Source: an uncultured Bacteroidota bacterium
GTDB lineage: Bacteria; Bacteroidota; Bacteroidia; Chitinophagales; Chitinophagaceae
Direction: 5' to 3'
DNA: 9,455 nucleotides
Assembly (NCBI GenBank): GCA_903933765.1
Contig: CAIZLI010000083.1
Location: forward strand, 1-9,455
Below are positions 5,403 through 9,455 of this stretch, piece after piece. The position numbers were made by a program, and so were the translations under genes. The notes below the pieces were generated by a model. The model was not told the origin of the DNA. It saw only the letters and a program-made list of their open reading frames with translations, and searched no databases. Each line of letters starts with the position of its first letter. Within the stretch, counting starts at the first letter, position 1.

Positions 5403-7993
5403 TACGTTGAATTGGAGAAAGTCCTACTACGATTAATTTTCAGGTCTCTTAAGATGCCCGATTTTGGATTCACAGTGATATTGAATGACCTATAAATACC
5501 AATCGGCATCACATTGATAGCCAATTGCCAACAATGCATCTCTCTTGTGATAAATAAACTTAATTGTTGAACAGATACTTTAGATAAGTCTACAAAACTA
5601 CTTCCTCCTACTTTCCATTTTGGAGATACACTAAAATCACCTGTTAAATTTAAAGTAGAAAAGGTTTGTAATTTGAACCCTGAATAATCGGGCTGCATCG
5701 TTTTAGAAAATTGAAAAGAGTAAGACAAGTTTAAAGTCCAAGGAGTGTTAAAATCAGTGAATTCAGCAGGATTAGACCTCACATACATTAACTGTCTTTG
5801 TTGTTCGTCGGGTGTCATAAAAGGATCAATTGGTATTGTCCTTTTTGCATCTTTGTTTTTATCTTTTGATTTGCTTGCAAAGGAGGTTGAAAAAGAGACA
5901 CCACCATTGGTAATGCTTCCTAATTTTAAACGGGTTGGATCAATTGCAAATTTATTCACTCTAAATCCTTGCGAATCTGTTTCGTATGGATCTAAGCTAA
6001 AGGAAGTCGTGATATTTAATTTTTCAAACAAGGTTGTTCTTGCATAAAAACTAAAATGACCTAATGCAAAGCTGTCTGCTAAAAAATTATAATTAGAGTT
6101 AAATCCAAAACCTTCAATTAACTTGAATTTCTTAAACGCATCGGCACTCGTATCTTGCTTGTCTTTTACTTTCATCTCTAAAAAATTGTCCACACCAAAA
6201 CCCAATCCACCAAATTGACCTTCACTAAATGCACCACCCAATCCATTGCCATCATATTTAGAAAAACGATAAGTTCTACCACTTGGATCTACTTGTGTGC
6301 TATAATGATATGATTTAGCCATATCTGGCTTGTAATTGATGGAAACAGTGGGTCTAATTTCATGACGAATCGCTTTGATATTGCCTCGTTTAAATTTATA
6401 GGTGCCAAAAATTCTTGTGGAAGTACCTAATCCAAAACTCATTTGATTTGCCCTATAAAATCCACGATTGATTGTGGTATCTACTTTTTGCAATTGACTA
6501 TTCCAAGATTTAATATTTTGTTGTCCAAACCATTTTTCTTCTAATGAAATGCTTGGAGCAATGGTAATTGGCCCTAATGAAGGAAGTGATAAAGTAATTG
6601 GAATACTATGATTTGCACCCCATTGCATGGTATCTAAAATTCTTTGTATACTGAATGAAGAATCATAAAAAGACAATTGATTTTGCATACTACCATTATA
6701 CCCAATACCTATTTTTTCATACCACTTTCCTGCTCCAACCTGATCTTTTGACTGAAATGGATACACAGTGATTGCATTAAAATTGATATTTGGTAAACTC
6801 ATATTCACCAATCCCAGATTATTGTTTTGGTTATGTGTTAGGTTGACGGATAAATTGTATTTATTATTCCATGACTTACTATAAGAAACCGATGAACTTA
6901 TTTGGTTCTGAAAATTTTGTGTGACATTATTCAATAAATTTCGATTGTACTTGGTACTACCAAAATTAACATTAGCTGTGAAACTAGTACCAGGTTTCGC
7001 TTTAGCATCCATGGAATGAGACCAGTTTAACATATAGGTCCTTCCTCCAGTAAATTCATCTGCAATGGTATTATTTCTATTGAGCGCTCTGGTGTTTTGA
7101 AGACTTAAATTAAAATTACCAACGTATTTATAACGCTGGATATACTTACTATTCAAATTGATATTCCACCCACCATAAGAATAAAGATTGCCTCGAACTG
7201 TGGCATCCATGTGTTGGTTGATGACTTTATAATACCCTATCCCCTCAAATCCAAGTCCAAAGTCTTCACTTGAGGTAAAAGCTGGCGCCATAAAACCTGA
7301 TTGCCCACCAGATTTATTTAATGGGAAAATGCCAAAAGGAATACCAATGGGCATGGGTACCCCTTCAAATTCAGGGAAAGCAGGTCCTGAGACACCTATT
7401 TTATTGGTGACAATTTTGAGCTTATTGGTTCTAAATGCAAAATGGGGTTCATCTAAATTACAGGTTGTGAATCTAGCTTTCCATGCAAAAGCGTCTGTTG
7501 GATTGACTTTTTTCATGGCCGCAGCTTGAACAAAAATCTCTCCTTGTTGAAAATTGCTATTCTTAGTTAATCCTCTACCAGATTGTAGGTTATAGAAAAT
7601 TGAGTCATTGATGGAGTTTAGATCTCCTTCTTTAAACTTAGGCTTACTTTTTAAATTTCCTGAACTATCCTTAGCACCATAGGCAGTGACGTTCTGCGTT
7701 TCTTGGTCAAAGATGATTTTCCCCGCCTCCAATTGAGCTGTCTTGTAGGTCGTTTTAGCATTGCCATATAAAAAGAAAATCTTTTCCTTTAACAACATGA
7801 CCCCAGAGTCCGAAGCATTGTAACTGATCACGGCATCTACACTATCCTTGGAAAGTTGGATCTTTTTCTTGGTCAAACTATCCGTTTGAGCATTTATATT
7901 AGAATGAATAGCAGAAATTAATATCGTTAAAATCAGCATTTTAACAATAGAAAGGGTCTTTTTTGCGTTATTTTTATATCCTGCTAGGTTCAC
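5399..7993 (-). CDS. lptD: LPS-assembly outer-membrane protein LptD (Bacteroidota type)
   Basis: LptD is the outer-membrane translocon that inserts lipopolysaccharide into the outer leaflet, fed by an LptA/LptC bridge. Numbering here is from the GTG at 7993 (864 residues). A basic N-terminus leads to a hydrophobic signal core at about 19-28 and cleavage near NAQ (34-36). Residues of about 55-170 form the periplasmic OstA/LptA-like jellyroll. C178 lies in the conserved TTCNLDEPHFAF (176-187), followed by IPFGIFPLNK and the barrel onset SGFMAPAF. The rest alternates short aromatic strands typical of a large beta-barrel and ends in a C-terminal tyrosine. The reading frame stays open up to a TTG at 8017. 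I prefer GTG 7993 because the ATG at 7939 would leave a signal peptide without positive charge, and because a promoter box overlaps the region before 7993. The identity is firm; the start is not. Confidence 0.88.
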   Translation of the reverse strand: MNLAGYKNNAKKTLSIVKMLILTILISAIHSNINAQTDSLTKKKIQLSKDSVDAVISYNASDSGVMLLKEKIFFLYGNAKTTYKTAQLEAGKIIFDQETQNVTAYGAKDSSGNLKSKPKFKEGDLNSINDSIFYNLQSGRGLTKNSNFQQGEIFVQAAAMKKVNPTDAFAWKARFTTCNLDEPHFAFRTNKLKIVTNKIGVSGPAFPEFEGVPMPIGIPFGIFPLNKSGGQSGFMAPAFTSSEDFGLGFEGIGYYKVINQHMDATVRGNLYSYGGWNINLNSKYIQRYKYVGNFNLSLQNTRALNRNNTIADEFTGGRTYMLNWSHSMDAKAKPGTSFTANVNFGSTKYNRNLLNNVTQNFQNQISSSVSYSKSWNNKYNLSVNLTHNQNNNLGLVNMSLPNINFNAITVYPFQSKDQVGAGKWYEKIGIGYNGSMQNQLSFYDSSFSIQRILDTMQWGANHSIPITLSLPSLGPITIAPSISLEEKWFGQQNIKSWNSQLQKVDTTINRGFYRANQMSFGLGTSTRIFGTYKFKRGNIKAIRHEIRPTVSINYKPDMAKSYHYSTQVDPSGRTYRFSKYDGNGLGGAFSEGQFGGLGFGVDNFLEMKVKDKQDTSADAFKKFKLIEGFGFNSNYNFLADSFALGHFSFYARTTLFEKLNITTSFSLDPYETDSQGFRVNKFAIDPTRLKLGSITNGGVSFSTSFASKSKDKNKDAKRTIPIDPFMTPDEQQRQLMYVRSNPAEFTDFNTPWTLNLSYSFQFSKTMQPDYSGFKLQTFSTLNLTGDFSVSPKWKVGGSSFVDLSKVSVQQLSLFITREMHCWQLAINVMPIGIYRSFNITVNPKSGILRDLKINRSRTFSNSTY

Positions 7994-7998
7994 TCCAG

Positions 7999-8006
7999 CA
8001 AAAATA
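7999..8006 (-). promoter_or_regulatory. -7 box in front of lptD
   Basis: On the minus strand 8006..7999 reads TATTTTTG, an exact TAnnTTTG and identical to the tRNA-Val -7 box. I see no TTTG at the -33 distance, so this is a partial promoter match. If it is used, transcription starts around 7990-7995. That rules out the TTG at 8017 as translation start and makes the GTG at 7993 nearly leaderless. Confidence 0.5.
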
Positions 8007-8033
8007 AAGTAAAACAATGTTAAGGAACTGATT

Positions 8034-8972
8034 ATGAAGCAAAATAGAATGATTTTAGCATTTAGTTTTAGTCTAATTGCCCTTTTTAGTAGCCTTGGAC
8101 TATGTCTTCAGGCCCAAACACCAACAAAATCATTAAAACGTATAGTGATCGACCCTGGTCATGGCGGAACTGATATTGGTTCAAAAGGTAAATATTCCAC
8201 CGAAGCTGCCGTCTCTTTGGCCATTGCCTTAAAATTGGAAGATTTTATCAAGGAAGCGATGCCAGATGTGGAAGTCGTGATGACTAGAACGACCGATATT
8301 TACCATTCTGTTGTGGAGAAGGCTAAAATTGCCAATGCAGCAAAGGGCGACTTATTTGTATGTATCCATACCAATGCAGCAAGGGGTAAAGCAGTTCGAG
8401 AAATAGTTGGTTACACTAAGAAAACCTATACAGTCAAGAAAAAAGGTAAAAAAAGAAAAGTAACCAGAGATGTACCTATCTACAAAACAACTTATACTCC
8501 AAGCACAGCAATAGGAACAGAGACCTATATTTATAATGTTGGTAAATCCGATCTAAGAAAAGAAGTTGCAGGTGAAATGGTTGATGAAGTGTTGGAACAA
8601 CTAGACTCTGTGTCTTTGAAACAAATTAAAGAATACGAATCAGAAATTGATCCTACAAAAAAAATGATGGCCAGCATCTTGGCGCAACAATATTTTCAAA
8701 GAGCGGCAAGTCTAGCTTTAACGATCGAAGAAGAATTTAAAGCTTCTGGAAGAGTCAGTAGAGAAGCCAAACAAAGACCTACAGGTATATGGGTATTGCA
8801 AGCAGTTGCCATGCCAGCGGTATTGATAGAGACTGGATTTATCTCGAATCCCGAAGAAGAAGAGTACTTGAATAGTGAAATAGGTCAAAATGAACTTTGC
8901 GAAGCCATCACCAAAGCATTACAACGCTATAAGAATTCTTTGGAGAATCAACAGAAAGCAAACGGGAATTAG
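8034..8972 (+). CDS. Periplasmic N-acetylmuramoyl-L-alanine amidase (Amidase_3)
   Basis: This zinc hydrolase cleaves the bond between MurNAc and the stem peptide and is used in cell separation and wall remodelling. It has 312 residues. A signal peptide with basic start (K2, R5) and hydrophobic core (7-26) is probably cleaved after QAQ (26-28). The catalytic domain begins with RIVIDPGHGG (36-45). Zinc ligands are H43, E57 (in STEAA) and H112 (in CIHTNAA), and the catalytic glutamate is E266 in VLIETGFISN. The segment of about 168-215, between GTETY and the next helix, corresponds to the helical arm that is autoinhibitory in AmiC-type enzymes. A lysine-rich insertion at 128-147 between HTN and GTETY is unusual. 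The gene is divergent from lptD and followed after 46 bases by the MCE gene. Confidence 0.93.
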   Translation: MKQNRMILAFSFSLIALFSSLGLCLQAQTPTKSLKRIVIDPGHGGTDIGSKGKYSTEAAVSLAIALKLEDFIKEAMPDVEVVMTRTTDIYHSVVEKAKIANAAKGDLFVCIHTNAARGKAVREIVGYTKKTYTVKKKGKKRKVTRDVPIYKTTYTPSTAIGTETYIYNVGKSDLRKEVAGEMVDEVLEQLDSVSLKQIKEYESEIDPTKKMMASILAQQYFQRAASLALTIEEEFKASGRVSREAKQRPTGIWVLQAVAMPAVLIETGFISNPEEEEYLNSEIGQNELCEAITKALQRYKNSLENQQKANGN

Positions 8973-8985
8973 GGTATTTTTTAGC

Positions 8986-8993
8986 TAATTTTG
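8986..8993 (+). promoter_or_regulatory. Possible -7 box for the MCE gene
   Basis: TAATTTTG is an exact TAnnTTTG and lies in the 46-base gap between the amidase stop and the MCE start, 25 bases before the ATG. No TTTG is found at the -33 distance. It may give the MCE gene its own transcription in addition to read-through from the amidase. Confidence 0.4.
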
Positions 8994-9018
8994 TACCGAA
9001 CTCAAGCAATCGAATACC

Positions 9019-9455
9019 ATGCGTGTATCTAATGAAACCAAAGTAGGTGCTTTAACTGTTATTGCAGTCACCATTATTATATTAGGATTCAATTTTCTAA
9101 AAGGAAAGACCTTCTTCAAATCAGGTACATTTATTTATGCTAAATATGCAGATACCAAAGGATTGATTGTTTCTAATCCTGTATTCGTGAATGGATTTCA
9201 AGTTGGAACTGTTTTTGAAATCGAAAACATGAACAACAATTTATCAGAACTAGTGGTTTGTATTAAATTGAATCAATTGTATAAGATTCCAAAGAATTCA
9301 ATTGCCACCATACAAGAAAATCCATTAGGAACAAACGCGATCAATATTATTCAAGGTGCTGGCACAACTTTGATTGTGAGTGGTGATACCATTCAATCGG
9401 CCCCAGCTACTAGTTTATTAGGTGATTTAATGAATGAATTATCTCCAGTTGGAGA
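9019..9455 (+). CDS. MCE/MlaD-family lipid transport protein, N-terminal part
   Basis: The reading frame opens at ATG 9019 and runs off the right edge, so only about 145 residues are seen. It begins MRVSNETKVGAL, followed by a single membrane anchor (about 10-28) and then the MCE domain. That domain shows YADTKGLIVSNPVFVNG, then FQVGTVFEIE (about 43-70), the usual pattern of a G-L turn followed by PV and G-x-x-V-G-x-V. A later stretch PLGTNAINIIQG (about 107-118) completes the beta-barrel core. MCE proteins form hexamers tethered to the inner membrane that carry phospholipids between membranes with an ABC transporter. The permease and ATPase partners are not in this window. The position just behind the amidase suggests co-expression with the envelope genes. 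Confidence 0.9.
   Translation, partial: MRVSNETKVGALTVIAVTIIILGFNFLKGKTFFKSGTFIYAKYADTKGLIVSNPVFVNGFQVGTVFEIENMNNNLSELVVCIKLNQLYKIPKNSIATIQENPLGTNAINIIQGAGTTLIVSGDTIQSAPATSLLGDLMNELSPVG

Noticed and set aside
8094..8117. Possible lipobox (LGLC) in the amidase leader
   Set aside because: The residue before the cysteine is leucine instead of G, A or S, and a normal signal peptidase I site (QAQ) follows directly. It is probably a soluble periplasmic protein.

Overview
The window reads as ordinary chromosomal backbone of a Bacteroidota bacterium. The gene set and style fit the Chitinophagaceae and relatives, but the sequence alone does not prove the family. Four things point this way. The DNA is AT-rich. 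Several transcription units are preceded by the Bacteroidota-type -7 box TAnnTTTG, and one (tRNA-Val) also has a TTTG -33 box. The genes start without clear Shine-Dalgarno sequences. LptD, the Amidase_3 enzyme and the MCE protein look like the Bacteroidota versions and sit together. I see no phage, insertion sequence, CRISPR array or defence gene.

Layout, left to right. A tRNA-Val(UAC) gene on the minus strand (39-113) has its terminator hairpin at 1-33 and a clear promoter at 123-154. Upstream of it on the same strand are a small muconolactone-isomerase-like protein (167-457) and a secreted beta-propeller with BNR/Ycf48-type repeats (555-1601). tcdA, for t6A37 dehydratase, runs divergently (1635-2360). 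A plus-strand tRNA-Arg(UCU) (2453-2526) follows, with its own promoter, a 5' leader hairpin and a strong terminator (2528-2556). A roughly 190-base hairpin-rich, GC-raised intergenic stretch (2557-2747) separates it from a convergent minus-strand gene. That gene encodes a secreted protein of unknown function carrying a terpene-cyclase-like D-x-D-D motif (2748-3941). ung (3986-4657) and plsC (4659-5402) form a tight plus-strand pair. plsC meets lptD head-on (minus, 5399 to about 7993), and the two stop codons lie in one shared TTAA. Divergent from lptD are a periplasmic cell-wall amidase (8034-8972) and an MCE/MlaD-like protein that runs off the right edge (9019-9455).

Functional themes. The right half is a cell-envelope block: phospholipid synthesis (PlsC), LPS insertion (LptD), peptidoglycan hydrolysis (amidase) and lipid trafficking (MCE). 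The left half holds translation functions (two tRNAs and the t6A37 modifier TcdA), DNA repair (Ung) and secreted proteins of unknown role.

I found no convincing new multi-gene system. The points most worth a second look are the secreted D-x-D-D protein, the hairpin-rich stretch at 2557-2747, the shared promoter signature of the two tRNA genes, the lptD start region and the lysine-rich insertion in the amidase.
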